NCBI RefSeq assembly: GCF_946480185.1 | Contig: NZ_CAMLIG010000007.1 | Location: forward strand, 62,001 to 126,000 | DNA length: 64,000 bases | Direction: 5' to 3' | DNA from: an uncultured Pedobacter sp. | Lineage (GTDB): Bacteria > Bacteroidota > Bacteroidia > Sphingobacteriales > Sphingobacteriaceae | In this document: positions 16,341 to 25,402 of the stretch, piece after piece | How the letters are laid out: each line of letters opens with the position of its first letter | How positions within the stretch are numbered: the first letter of the stretch is position 1 | Made by a program: the position numbers and the translations under genes | The notes under the pieces: generated by a model | Told to the model about the DNA's origin: nothing | What the model saw: the letters and a program-made list of their open reading frames with translations, nothing else | Databases searched by the model: none

Positions 16341-19300
16341 AATTAAATGAGATCAGATGGCTTTCTTTTGAAAAACCATAACCGGTAGTGACCAAAATTT
16401 TATTATAAAAATTTATCCAAATGCCCGGGCCATAACCTTGATGCCAATTATTAGCATCGGCAAAACTATTGTTCACTTTTGCGATATCGTAAAATCCGTA
16501 AACTCCAAAATCTCCGGTCAAGATATAATTCCTGAATGATGATACCGGGAAGCGCAACTCAGAATTAGCATAATAGGCACTTTTCCCAGAAAACCTTTCG
16601 TTTCTAAATCCTCTTAAATTATTATGATTACCGATGGTATTGGCCTGATAGAATTTATAACTGCCGATGTTGGTTTGTGCACCCAAGCGCAAAGCTAAAG
16701 TTAAGGGCAAACCCACATTAGGTGTTCCAAAAGCTGATAAATCTGTACTTAACCTTACAAATTTATCCTTATCGCCGCCTATTTCGTTGTAATAATCTAC
16801 CGCATTATGCCATTTCAAACCAGTTTGTGGTTTAATTTTATCATCAACCAGTGATATATCAAGATAAGATTTTAGCGCTAAAAACCTTCCCGGATTTTTG
16901 TAATCTATCGTTTGTTTAGATAAGAAACTTTCTCCACCACCTGAGTTTATTTTTACTAGCTGAAAACCCGGCCCGATACCAAATTTAATTTTCTCAGACA
17001 TTCGTCTTTGCACATAAAACTGTGCGTCGTAAGATTCTGATTGTACACGGTAATAATCAATATCATCATTAATGTTTGCTGTGCCATTGCCAATACCATA
17101 ATAGTTAAAAGAATAAGCCGGACCTGCATAATCAGCGTTAATTAGCAAATCATATTTGTGTGCAAATAGCGAGTAAAAAGTTGCTCGGTACTTGCCAATA
17201 ATTGCCTTGGTGTTTACAGCGTGTAATAATGAAAGTTTCTGCTCATAACTATAAGGTGCTTTTCTGAAACCATAATGTTTGGTTTGGTAAACAAGACCAA
17301 GCAATACTCCGTCTTTACCATTTTTAAAATTGGCATTTGGCAAAAATCCCGATTTATCGTACTTGAAATTATCGGGTAAATATTCGTTTACCCATTCTCC
17401 TTTTGATTTATAAAGTCTGGTATTGTTGCCTTTTATAAAAGTGTTTTTGGGTGTGTCATAAAAAACTGTCCTGCCGTTTTCAGCCTCATCTGCCAAATAA
17501 TCTTTACCCTTACCGCCAACAACTTTTAATTTAATGGGGCGATCTGATTTCCCTTTAATTACCAGGCTGTCTTTGTCATCTAACAGATAAAAATTGATTT
17601 GGCGGGTTAAATTGTTATCAAAAGTTCGGGCAAAAATGGCTTTATCAATTTTTCCGTCTTTTTTGATCTTAAACATGGTAACTTTTGTACTGTCTTTTTC
17701 ACGGTTGATTTCTACGTATTCGTATTTATCGGAGCCGGTTATGGTTACCTCTTCATTTAAAACATTGTAATATTTTTTGGCTACTTCTACCAGTTGATCT
17801 CTACGTGATTTCAGTTTAGCAATCAGCTCCTCCCCTGTTAATGCAAAAGCTTCTGGAGGCATTTCTTTTACCGCTTTTTCTATCACTTTATCGGTTAGTT
17901 TCGTTTTCATAAACTCCGCAGTTTGTATCCAGTCGTTTAAGGAGAGCTCAGTCAGCAGGTTTCTATCGAGATTTCTGGCAGCAATTGAGAGTTTAGCTGG
18001 ATCTTCAATCTTCATCTCAAAAGACTGCACATCTGGTAAGGCTTTGCTAATTAATTTGGGCACCAAGCCATCAAACTTGGTAAAAACCTGATCCCTATCT
18101 CTTGGAATAGGTCTATAGATATCGCCTTTATCTTTCTTCTTAAACTCGGCCCATCGCCATTGGTCTTCATGGCGGTCCCAATCACCAATCAGCATATCAA
18201 AAAGCCGAGCTTTTAAAAAACTTTTTTGGTCAACCTCGTTATCATTATCTTCTTTCAGTTTTTCGTACATGCTAGTGGTACTTACTGCGTTTTTGGTATA
18301 ACCGAAATCTTTAAACTGCGATAAATCCTCATCCGGACGCACTTCTATAATCCCTACACGTCCGCCAACTTCTTGAATATAAGGACCTAGAAGATTTGAA
18401 TAGGGCATATAAAACACCTTGGGATTGGTATGGTAAACACCGATAGCATCTGCTAAATCGGGCACTACCAATGCTCCATAAGGATGTGCAGACGATATTT
18501 GGTCTTGTACAATATCACCTGCGAAAGTAGGCCTAAGGCCTTCGGGCAATAAAGAAGATGGATTTTTATCAATTGTTCTAAACTGATATTGGATTTTATC
18601 TTTTCCTTGTAGCCTTAAAGAAGTAGTTTGATGACCGCCACCGAGCTGCAAAGGTGTTAAACCGCCAGCAAATTTTGTTAAATCAAGATATGGAATATCA
18701 ATTGGCGTTGCCCAAACAGAACGATAATGTTCGCCGAAGAGCAATTGTTTAAATTTAGAGGCCTTGTAATGTTCGCCCACTGCCATAGTCTTGGTAGAAT
18801 CACTATAATTTGTTAATGCTTCGGCTTTTACATCTTTTTTGGTAGCCGGCAATACATATAAGGGAGAGCGGTAAACTAGTTTGCCTTTACTACCATCGCC
18901 AACAGGCTCCCAAAACTCTACCCAACATTGTCCGTTTTTATAATAGTTCAATCTGGCAAAACCTTTTGTTCCATGACCAAAAAGTGCGTCGTTACCTTTA
19001 AAGAGTGCACTGTTTTTACTTCCTGCTCCACTGGTTATAAAGTTTTGCCCTTTAAATTTTGTAAGCATTAGCGCATGTTCATGTCCGGATGCAAATACGA
19101 TATTTGGATGGTCCTGAAAAAGTGCCAATAGCTTAGTTCTCAACTCCTGATATTTTTTATTGGAAATATCCTGACGAGACAAACCGTATTGCCTCATTAA
19201 AGGATAAATAGACCCAATAACGGGTAAAGGAATATATGCCTTTGGATATACCAATGTTAAGGGGAACATATAATCTAATAAGGTAAAGTATCCGCCATGT

Positions 19301-20067
19301 TTTCCGTTGGAGAAAAGCGGATGGTGCATGGTAAAAACAATATTTTTGCCTTTATTTCTGAGGATAATATCTTTAATTTGAGTAATCAGCTGGTCGTCAT
19401 TTTCAACCGTACAACCTTCAACGTATCGGTCTGAGCGGGAATATTTTGTCAACCACCACTCGCTATCAATAGCAATAATCACTAAATTACCGCTCATTTG
19501 CACTTCAACAGGTCCTGCACATCCGTTGCTAGGCAAAAACACATCGGTACTATCTAAGTAATTTTCTATAAAGCTTTCCTGTCTTTTAATGGCCGCTAAG
19601 CCACCTGGTCTGCTTTTGTTCCAATCATGATTACCAGGAATAAAAATTCTTTTGCCTTCAAAGTCTTTCACCACTTTTAGTTGCTCAATAATTCTTTTCT
19701 CTTTGTCTTTTCTGTCAATAGCATCGGGCTCAGGCATTCCGTATTCGTAAATATTATCTCCCATAAAAATAACCGCATCTTTTTTACTGGAAGTTTTATT
19801 GATCACCGTATCCCGTAAATTTTTAATCACGGTATCGGTTTTAAACATCTGACTTTGCATCAGTTTTAAAGTAGGTTCTTGCGTAGTTAAAGAAGGTTTT
19901 CCGGCATCGCCAATTAAAAAAACGGTATAATCCAAAGTCAAAGAATCCGGGTTATTTGCTTTTTGCCAATCTTTTTGACTTTTGGCGTAAAAGGGTTTAT
20001 AAGTAGTGCAAGATGTATAGCATAAACCTGCAATGAGGCAAACTAAAACAGGTAAGTATTTATTCAT
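16324..20067 (-). CDS. Metallophosphoesterase fused to an Omp85-like outer-membrane barrel
   Basis: A 1247-residue protein with an N-terminal lipoprotein-like signal (Cys20 in LCYTSC). Residues about 45-345 are a calcineurin-type metallophosphatase: LIGDAG (D54), MGDNIYEYG (103-111), IPGNHDWN (144-151), the MHHPLFSNGKHGG loop and SGHEHAL. A long middle region (about 400-900) has charged segments with DWDRHEDQW and RPIPRDRDQVF. The last 300 or so residues alternate as beta strands, include LRGFRNERFSG, the hallmark of Omp85/BamA barrels, and end in an aromatic-terminated strand (NFGYRF). It thus looks like an outer-membrane barrel carrying a phosphoesterase. Its ATG directly abuts the stop of the preceding lipoprotein gene. 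Substrate unknown. Confidence 0.85.
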   Translation of the reverse strand: MNKYLPVLVCLIAGLCYTSCTTYKPFYAKSQKDWQKANNPDSLTLDYTVFLIGDAGKPSLTTQEPTLKLMQSQMFKTDTVIKNLRDTVINKTSSKKDAVIFMGDNIYEYGMPEPDAIDRKDKEKRIIEQLKVVKDFEGKRIFIPGNHDWNKSRPGGLAAIKRQESFIENYLDSTDVFLPSNGCAGPVEVQMSGNLVIIAIDSEWWLTKYSRSDRYVEGCTVENDDQLITQIKDIILRNKGKNIVFTMHHPLFSNGKHGGYFTLLDYMFPLTLVYPKAYIPLPVIGSIYPLMRQYGLSRQDISNKKYQELRTKLLALFQDHPNIVFASGHEHALMLTKFKGQNFITSGAGSKNSALFKGNDALFGHGTKGFARLNYYKNGQCWVEFWEPVGDGSKGKLVYRSPLYVLPATKKDVKAEALTNYSDSTKTMAVGEHYKASKFKQLLFGEHYRSVWATPIDIPYLDLTKFAGGLTPLQLGGGHQTTSLRLQGKDKIQYQFRTIDKNPSSLLPEGLRPTFAGDIVQDQISSAHPYGALVVPDLADAIGVYHTNPKVFYMPYSNLLGPYIQEVGGRVGIIEVRPDEDLSQFKDFGYTKNAVSTTSMYEKLKEDNDNEVDQKSFLKARLFDMLIGDWDRHEDQWRWAEFKKKDKGDIYRPIPRDRDQVFTKFDGLVPKLISKALPDVQSFEMKIEDPAKLSIAARNLDRNLLTELSLNDWIQTAEFMKTKLTDKVIEKAVKEMPPEAFALTGEELIAKLKSRRDQLVEVAKKYYNVLNEEVTITGSDKYEYVEINREKDSTKVTMFKIKKDGKIDKAIFARTFDNNLTRQINFYLLDDKDSLVIKGKSDRPIKLKVVGGKGKDYLADEAENGRTVFYDTPKNTFIKGNNTRLYKSKGEWVNEYLPDNFKYDKSGFLPNANFKNGKDGVLLGLVYQTKHYGFRKAPYSYEQKLSLLHAVNTKAIIGKYRATFYSLFAHKYDLLINADYAGPAYSFNYYGIGNGTANINDDIDYYRVQSESYDAQFYVQRRMSEKIKFGIGPGFQLVKINSGGGESFLSKQTIDYKNPGRFLALKSYLDISLVDDKIKPQTGLKWHNAVDYYNEIGGDKDKFVRLSTDLSAFGTPNVGLPLTLALRLGAQTNIGSYKFYQANTIGNHNNLRGFRNERFSGKSAYYANSELRFPVSSFRNYILTGDFGVYGFYDIAKVNNSFADANNWHQGYGPGIWINFYNKILVTTGYGFSKESHLISFNFGYRF

Positions 20068-20955
20068 TTATTCAATTAGTTTTATAATGTTTCCTTTTTT
20101 CTTTTTCCCTTCATTAGAGACAAATAGTTTTCCTTTTGAGTTGAAAGCAATTCCTTCTGGCTGTATAAATTCTTTGCCGGTAAAGCGGGTAACTTTAGAA
20201 AAGCTGCCATCCGGGTTAAGTACCAAAATCAGTTTATTAATAGATGAAAGCACATAAAGCTTCCCGTTTTTGGGGTTGTAGGTTAATGCCGACGGCCTAA
20301 TGATTTCATTTAAGTTTTGGTTACCTACCGCTTTTAAAAAGTGTTTTGAAGCTTCTATTAATGCGTCGCCCTTAAATTGGTTCACAATGTCTTTCATATA
20401 AATCCGCATCACTGGCTCTTCATGAAACTTCATGTCTTTTAGTGTAAACTGGTAAATACATTTAAAATCTTCTTCCTTATCTGCTTTATTCAAATTCCTG
20501 TCTTTTACCGCCAGCAGTAATCTGTTGTTTTTAGCGTCGTAAGCTAAACTCTCCATGTTATTTTTTGATTTCAGCGGTGTTGTGTAGCGTGTTATCTGAG
20601 GGTGTGGACCTACAAAATCTACAATCTGATAGATTACCCCATCGCTCCTCAGCACATACATATCATTTCCCTTCCTCACTAAATCTTCATAATCCCCATC
20701 CTCAGCAAAACTGTATTTTCTCACAATCTCTTTTTTATTCAAATCAAAAAAGTAGAGAGTTCCGCTCTCATCTTCAATTGCGGCTACTATACTATCGTTC
20801 ACAAAAGAAATCCCCGAAATTTCTTTTAAAGATTTTGGGACTTCAATTATTTCTGCAGTAGAATCAACCTTTGGCCCACCATGCTTGGGTTCTTTTAACT
20901 TTTTTAAGCATGACATTAAAAAGGCGGCAATTAACACCAGTAACAGTTTATACAT
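20068..20955 (-). CDS. SdiA-regulated-type lipoprotein (beta-propeller)
   Basis: The ATG at 20955 gives a 295-residue protein starting MYKLLLVLIAAFLMSC, a clean lipoprotein signal; an in-frame ATG at 21003 would add 16 residues ahead of it and is less likely. The mature part is of the SdiA-regulated (YjiK) type: LKEISGISFVNDSIVAAIEDE, GDYEDLV, and repeated blades ending in NSKGKLFVSNEGKKKKG. These are probably six-bladed propellers on the outer envelope with no known activity. It abuts the metallophosphoesterase gene (0 bp), so the two may work together. It is divergent from the HD-PycTM gene with 93 bp between. Confidence 0.8.
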   Translation of the reverse strand: MYKLLLVLIAAFLMSCLKKLKEPKHGGPKVDSTAEIIEVPKSLKEISGISFVNDSIVAAIEDESGTLYFFDLNKKEIVRKYSFAEDGDYEDLVRKGNDMYVLRSDGVIYQIVDFVGPHPQITRYTTPLKSKNNMESLAYDAKNNRLLLAVKDRNLNKADKEEDFKCIYQFTLKDMKFHEEPVMRIYMKDIVNQFKGDALIEASKHFLKAVGNQNLNEIIRPSALTYNPKNGKLYVLSSINKLILVLNPDGSFSKVTRFTGKEFIQPEGIAFNSKGKLFVSNEGKKKKGNIIKLIE

Positions 20956-21048
20956 TTTTGGATTTAAATTTGTTAAATACAATTTAGATGGATGTTTAAA
21001 CAAAACTTATACCATTAAATATTTTCATTAACTGATAAAAAAGTAACC

Positions 21049-22242
21049 ATGACGAACTTATACGCAGAAGAAAAAATAGAGCAGTTCATTTTTGACCTGT
21101 TTAAAAAAGACCTTTCCAATTATATTTTATACCACAACTTTGCCCATACGCACCTTACCGTTGAAACCGTAAAAGAGATAGCACAGGAGTATAAGCTCTC
21201 GGAAAAAGAACTTGAAAATTTGGTGATTGCGGCCTGGTTTCATGATAGTGGTTACACCCGCGATTACCAAAACCACGAAGAAGAGGGCGTTAAAATCATG
21301 AAGGATTACTTTGGGGACAAACTGGACAATAAACGCTTTAAAGAAATTGAGCAGTTAATTTTAAGTACAAAATACGGATATGAGCAAACCAATTTAAACG
21401 AAGAAATTATCCACGATGCAGACTATGTAAATATGGGTAAAAAGAGCTTTAACAAAAGAGCAGAGCTTTTAAGGTGCGAATGGGAGAAGGTAAATAACAA
21501 AATATATAGTGATTTAGAATGGGCAGAATTGCAGCTCGATTTTTTAATCTCAAAAAAATTCAAGACGAGTGTTGCTGTGCATAAATTTGGCGAAAAGCGA
21601 GAAAACAATATAGAAAAACAACGTAAACTGATTGAAAAGTATAAAAATGACCAGTATAAAATACAGTTAAAGAAAGATGGCACAAATGCTAAACTGAATA
21701 AAGAAGGCAGAGGAATAGAAACTTTATATCGTTCTATCTACGGTTACCACATGAATTTAAGCTCGATGGCAGATCAAAAGGCAAACATCATGATCAGTAT
21801 TAATACCATTGTGGTTTCGGTAATTATCACCCTTTTTGGCTCTGGTTATACCTTTGCGGATTCGGAAGATTTTAAACACATGCGCTTTGTTTTTCCGATG
21901 CTATTGCTGGTGATTAGCAGTTTGGTATCGGTAACTTTTGCCATTTTATCTGCCAGGCCAAATGTTACCTCAAAACAAAAATATCAGTTAGAGAACAAAG
22001 AAAGCAGTATTTTATTCTTCGGAAATTTCGCACAACTTAAATTACAAGAATTTGTAAACCATATTAAATCCTTAAAGGAAGAGAAAGACGCACTTTACGA
22101 TAGCATGTCTGTTGATATATATCATCTTGGGGGCGTATTGTTAAGAAAATACAAGCTTTTAACCTGGTCTTACAATATATTTATGGGAGGCCTAATTTTA
22201 TGTGCGGTTGGTTTTATCGGGATAATTATTTATTCATATTAA
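21049..22242 (+). CDS. HD-domain phosphohydrolase fused to a Pycsar-type (PycTM) membrane effector domain
   Basis: A 397-residue protein. Residues about 1-190 are an HD domain: H29, H33 and H35 in YHNFAHTH, the HD pair H65-D66 in AWFHDSGY, and D123/D125 in IHDADYVNMG. Residues about 225-397 resemble the DUF5706/PycTM effector: SSMADQKANIMISINTIVVSVI begins the first helix (about 246-266), with further membrane spans at about 280-300 and 373-395. PycTM proteins of Pycsar anti-phage systems respond to cCMP or cUMP made by a class III cyclase. Here a class III-like DUF2652 gene converges on it (17-bp overlap of the 3' ends). The HD part could degrade the messenger. Domain reading is good; a defence role is inference. 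Confidence 0.85.
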   Translation: MTNLYAEEKIEQFIFDLFKKDLSNYILYHNFAHTHLTVETVKEIAQEYKLSEKELENLVIAAWFHDSGYTRDYQNHEEEGVKIMKDYFGDKLDNKRFKEIEQLILSTKYGYEQTNLNEEIIHDADYVNMGKKSFNKRAELLRCEWEKVNNKIYSDLEWAELQLDFLISKKFKTSVAVHKFGEKRENNIEKQRKLIEKYKNDQYKIQLKKDGTNAKLNKEGRGIETLYRSIYGYHMNLSSMADQKANIMISINTIVVSVIITLFGSGYTFADSEDFKHMRFVFPMLLLVISSLVSVTFAILSARPNVTSKQKYQLENKESSILFFGNFAQLKLQEFVNHIKSLKEEKDALYDSMSVDIYHLGGVLLRKYKLLTWSYNIFMGGLILCAVGFIGIIIYSY

Positions 22243-22855
22243 TGGTTTTGCAATCAACCAATGAAATGTAGGAGTAATGAGTAATACCAAAATGTTCGTA
22301 ATCATCTTGGCCTTTCTTAAGACTTTCCCAATGAAACCAAGTTTTTACCACCTTTTTATCACGTAGTTTATCTAAATACTTATTCGTAAGTAAAATATAA
22401 CAAGGCTCTTCAATACTGTTTTTCAAAAGTTTATGCACCAATATCACATCTTCGCCCATCAGCTTGGTATGTCCGTTAATTTTTGTAAGGTTAATATGGC
22501 CGTGGTGAACTACAATTTTTATCCCCAGTTGGTGCTTGGATAAATATTTGTCGTACATTTCTGGATGAGACTGTTGGAAATCAGCAATCGTAAGGTTAAA
22601 GGTATCGTAAATTAACTGGCACTGCTTTGCTACTTTTTTTACTGAAGGCAGCCTTCCAATTTTATAAAAGAAAACGGCATCGCCTTCAATTTCAGCAATA
22701 TCCATTTCTAAAATATTTGCCGTTGCTACTTTATTAAGTACTTTGGTGATAACCTTATTGGCAAATTCAGGATCTTCTGTAGAAGTAATAAATTTTGTAA
22801 AACCGGTGATATCTGGGATGCAAAAAAAGACAGGAACCGATGATTTATTTTTCAT
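22226..22855 (-). CDS. DUF2652 protein, class III nucleotide cyclase-like
   Basis: A 209-residue soluble protein. FCIPDITGFTKFI (D15) and EIEGDAVFFYKIG (D59) match the two metal-binding segments of class III adenylate/guanylate cyclases, and GHTKLMGEDVILVHKLLKN aligns with the GDAVNLAARL region. At that last site the Asn and Arg that stabilise the transition state appear to be Ile and Lys, so catalysis is uncertain and a binding role is possible. It is tail-to-tail with the HD-PycTM gene, sharing 17 bp. The relation of DUF2652 to cyclases is my reading of these motifs. Confidence 0.78.
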   Translation of the reverse strand: MKNKSSVPVFFCIPDITGFTKFITSTEDPEFANKVITKVLNKVATANILEMDIAEIEGDAVFFYKIGRLPSVKKVAKQCQLIYDTFNLTIADFQQSHPEMYDKYLSKHQLGIKIVVHHGHINLTKINGHTKLMGEDVILVHKLLKNSIEEPCYILLTNKYLDKLRDKKVVKTWFHWESLKKGQDDYEHFGITHYSYISLVDCKTINMNK

Positions 22856-23187
22856 TTTTTATTTAATGCTTGAGCGCTTTAATATCAGTATGCAAAGAAA
22901 GCAATATTTTTATAGAATGTAAGCTTTGTTTACACTGTCGAAAAGTTGCTTAACAAAGTCTTTTTCTAAGTAAGTTATAAAGGCAATATCTTTTACTATA
23001 GCTAACCTTGAGGGTAAGCAATATAAATTTTAGGTTCAACCGCAACTATTTACTTGGAATTAAGTTTTATCCATAAACACACCAAAATAAACAAGTTTAA
23101 TAGGTGTAATGCAATAAAAATAATCAGTTGATAAACAGGCGTTTATATAAATTATTTAAAAATGTGTCCGCACACAATTATTTTTAC
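22856..23187. other. Divergent intergenic region upstream of nagB
   Basis: About 330 AT-rich bases between the DUF2652 start and the nagB promoter. No ORF, no hairpin of note and no copy of the CGAACAC operator found elsewhere in the glycosaminoglycan locus. Confidence 0.4.
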
Positions 23188-23195
23188 TATATTTG
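23188..23195 (+). promoter_or_regulatory. Bacteroidota -7 element upstream of nagB
   Basis: TATATTTG is an exact match to the TAnnTTTG -7 consensus of Bacteroidota sigma-ABfr promoters, 48 bp before the nagB ATG. The -33 region is poor (TGTG near 23163). Confidence 0.55.
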
Positions 23196-23242
23196 CTTAT
23201 AGTTCAACCCGAGAAGTATAACCAAAACCGTTTAAACACATT

Positions 23243-25168
23243 ATGACAACCACCAGACTTAATCTCTTAGAAGAAACTCGATTCGAGAAATTACCTGTAA
23301 CTATTTATGTTAACGACAACATTGCTTCAAAAAACGTAGCAAAAATGATTGCAAATTTGATTGCAAAAAAAAATGCCTCGGGTGAAAAAACAGTTTTAGG
23401 TTTAGCAACAGGTGCTACACCGGTAAAAGTGTATGCAGAACTTATTCGTTTGCACAAGGAGGAAGGATTAAGTTTTAAAAACGTGGTTACTTTCAACTTG
23501 GATGAATACTATCCAATGAAGCCTACGGCAGAACAAAGCTACGTAGCCTTTATGAAAAAAAACCTTTTTGACCATGTGGATATCGATATGAAGAATGTGC
23601 ATATCCCAGATGGTACTTTGGCAGAGGACGAAATTGTTGCTTTTTGTACCGAGTACGAGAAAAAGATTACAGCTTATGGCGGTTTAGATATACAAGTGTT
23701 AGGGATTGGACGTACAGGTCACATCGGTTTTAACGAACCGGGTTCTGCACCAAATTCTGGTACGCGGTTGGTAACACTTGATGATTTGACCCGCCGTGAT
23801 GCTTCACGTGATTTTGGAGGTAAAGAAAACGTACCTACAAAAGCCATTACCATGGGCGTGGGTACTATTTTTAAGGCCAAGCAAATTATTTTGATGGCTT
23901 GGAACCAAAAGAAAGCTTCCATTATTAAAAGAGCGGTAGAGGGAGAAATATCATCAGACGTTCCAGCAACTTACTTACAGCTCTCAAACAATGTGGAGTT
24001 TGTTTTAGATCAGGATGCAGCATCAGACCTTACCCGTTTTGCCACACCTTGGTTGGTTAAAGATTGCGAGTGGACCCCGCAACAGATTAAAAAAGCAGTA
24101 ATATGGTTAGCAAAAACGCTTAAAAAACCTGTTTTAAAACTTACCGAAGAAGATTACAACAATAACGGAATGGCACAACTGGCTACCGAAAAAGGTCCCG
24201 TTTACAACATCAATATTGATATTTTCAACAAAATACAACACACCATTACAGGCTGGCCGGGCGGCAAACCAAATGCAGACGATGCCCAACGTCCGGAAAG
24301 AGCCGAACCCGCTAAAAAACGCTCTATTGTTTTTTCTCCGCACCCAGATGATGATGTGATTTCTATGGGCGGTACTTTTATCCGCCTGGCAGACCAAGGG
24401 CATGATGTACATGTAGCCTACCAAACTTCTGGAAACACCGCTGTTTGGGATGAGGACGCTTTGCGCTTTATGGAATTTAATATTGATTTTGCAAAAGCAC
24501 AAAACCAGCCATCAGAAAATTTAGAGAAAATTTATAACGACACCCGATTATTTTTAGAGAAAAAACAACCCAACCAGCCCGATACTTTAGAACTGAGAAC
24601 GGTAAAAGGGCTGATTAGAAAAGGAGAAGCCATTGCTGGGGCAAGATTTGCCGGACTGCCAGACGCCAATATCCATTTCATGGATTTACCTTTCTACGAC
24701 CGTGGAAAAGTATCAAAAACTGTTGATTTTGAAGACGACATTCAACAAACTATGGCGCTTTTGCAGGCGGTAAAACCTCATCAGGTTTTTGCTGCCGGAG
24801 ATTTTGCTGACCCGCATGGTACGCATAAAGTTTGCTTTAACATTATTTTAGAAGCTTTAGAGCGACTAAGAAAAACCGAAGAGTGGACAAAAGATTGCTG
24901 GCTTTGGTTGTACCGTGGCGCTTGGCATGAGTTTGAAATTGACGAAATAGAAATGGCTGTTCCCTTATCTCCGCAAGAGGTTTTGCGTAAAAGACATGCA
25001 ATTTTCAAGCATCAATCACAAAAAGACATTCCGGTTTTCCCTGGAGATGATGCCCGCGAATTTTGGGTACGGGCAGAAGACCGCACTACCGAAACTGCAC
25101 AAGCATATAATGATTTAGGCTTAGCAGAGTACGAGGCGATTGAAGCTTTTGTACGATGGAAGTTTTAA
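23243..25168 (+). CDS. nagB: Glucosamine-6-phosphate deaminase fused to a PIG-L (LmbE) deacetylase domain
   Basis: A 641-residue two-domain cytoplasmic enzyme. Residues about 15-275 are NagB: LGLATGATP (53-61), FNLDEYYPM (84-92, catalytic Asp87) and GIGRTGHIGFNEPG (154-167, His160). This half converts glucosamine-6-P to fructose-6-P and ammonia. Residues about 360-600 are a PIG-L/LmbE zinc deacetylase with FSPHPDDD (364-371) and FADPHGTHK. The fusion is frequent in Bacteroidota; the C-terminal half could deacetylate N-acetylhexosamine phosphates, which would make NagA dispensable, but this is inference. It has its own promoter and sits upstream of GlmM-like and NahK-like genes. Confidence 0.93.
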   Translation: MTTTRLNLLEETRFEKLPVTIYVNDNIASKNVAKMIANLIAKKNASGEKTVLGLATGATPVKVYAELIRLHKEEGLSFKNVVTFNLDEYYPMKPTAEQSYVAFMKKNLFDHVDIDMKNVHIPDGTLAEDEIVAFCTEYEKKITAYGGLDIQVLGIGRTGHIGFNEPGSAPNSGTRLVTLDDLTRRDASRDFGGKENVPTKAITMGVGTIFKAKQIILMAWNQKKASIIKRAVEGEISSDVPATYLQLSNNVEFVLDQDAASDLTRFATPWLVKDCEWTPQQIKKAVIWLAKTLKKPVLKLTEEDYNNNGMAQLATEKGPVYNINIDIFNKIQHTITGWPGGKPNADDAQRPERAEPAKKRSIVFSPHPDDDVISMGGTFIRLADQGHDVHVAYQTSGNTAVWDEDALRFMEFNIDFAKAQNQPSENLEKIYNDTRLFLEKKQPNQPDTLELRTVKGLIRKGEAIAGARFAGLPDANIHFMDLPFYDRGKVSKTVDFEDDIQQTMALLQAVKPHQVFAAGDFADPHGTHKVCFNIILEALERLRKTEEWTKDCWLWLYRGAWHEFEIDEIEMAVPLSPQEVLRKRHAIFKHQSQKDIPVFPGDDAREFWVRAEDRTTETAQAYNDLGLAEYEAIEAFVRWKF

Positions 25169-25204
25169 TGGTAGAAACCGTATAAATTTTAATCAATAAA
25201 ATGA

Positions 25205-25331
25205 AACCGCATAGATGCATGGATTTTTAACTGTAAAAGGTTGCATAGTTTGCTGAAGCAGGGCTTCAGCTACATTTGTGTGCCTAAAAAGCCTTTCTTA
25301 TAAAGTTGAATGGCTGTGTACCTATGTGGTT
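25205..25331. repeat. Intergenic element with inverted ends (AACCGCATAG...CTATGTGGTT)
   Basis: The ends AACCGCATAG (25205-25214) and CTATGTGGTT (25322-25331) are inverted copies with one mismatch. A perfect 7-bp hairpin, GCTGAAG-CAGGG-CTTCAGC, lies inside at 25252-25270. Intergenic elements ending in ACCACATAG/CTATGTGGT are something I recall from many Flavobacterium and Pedobacter chromosomes. Only one copy is in this window, so its repeat nature rests on memory. Confidence 0.4.
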
Positions 25332-25402
25332 AAAAAAATTCATGTACTAAACAGTTTCCTAATAAACGCTCAAAAATTTCATAAACCGCAAGACAAGCAG
25401 AC

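Noticed and set aside
24134..24502. 122-residue minus-strand ORF
   Set aside because: Lies inside the well-supported nagB-PIG-L gene and has no protein-like motif.
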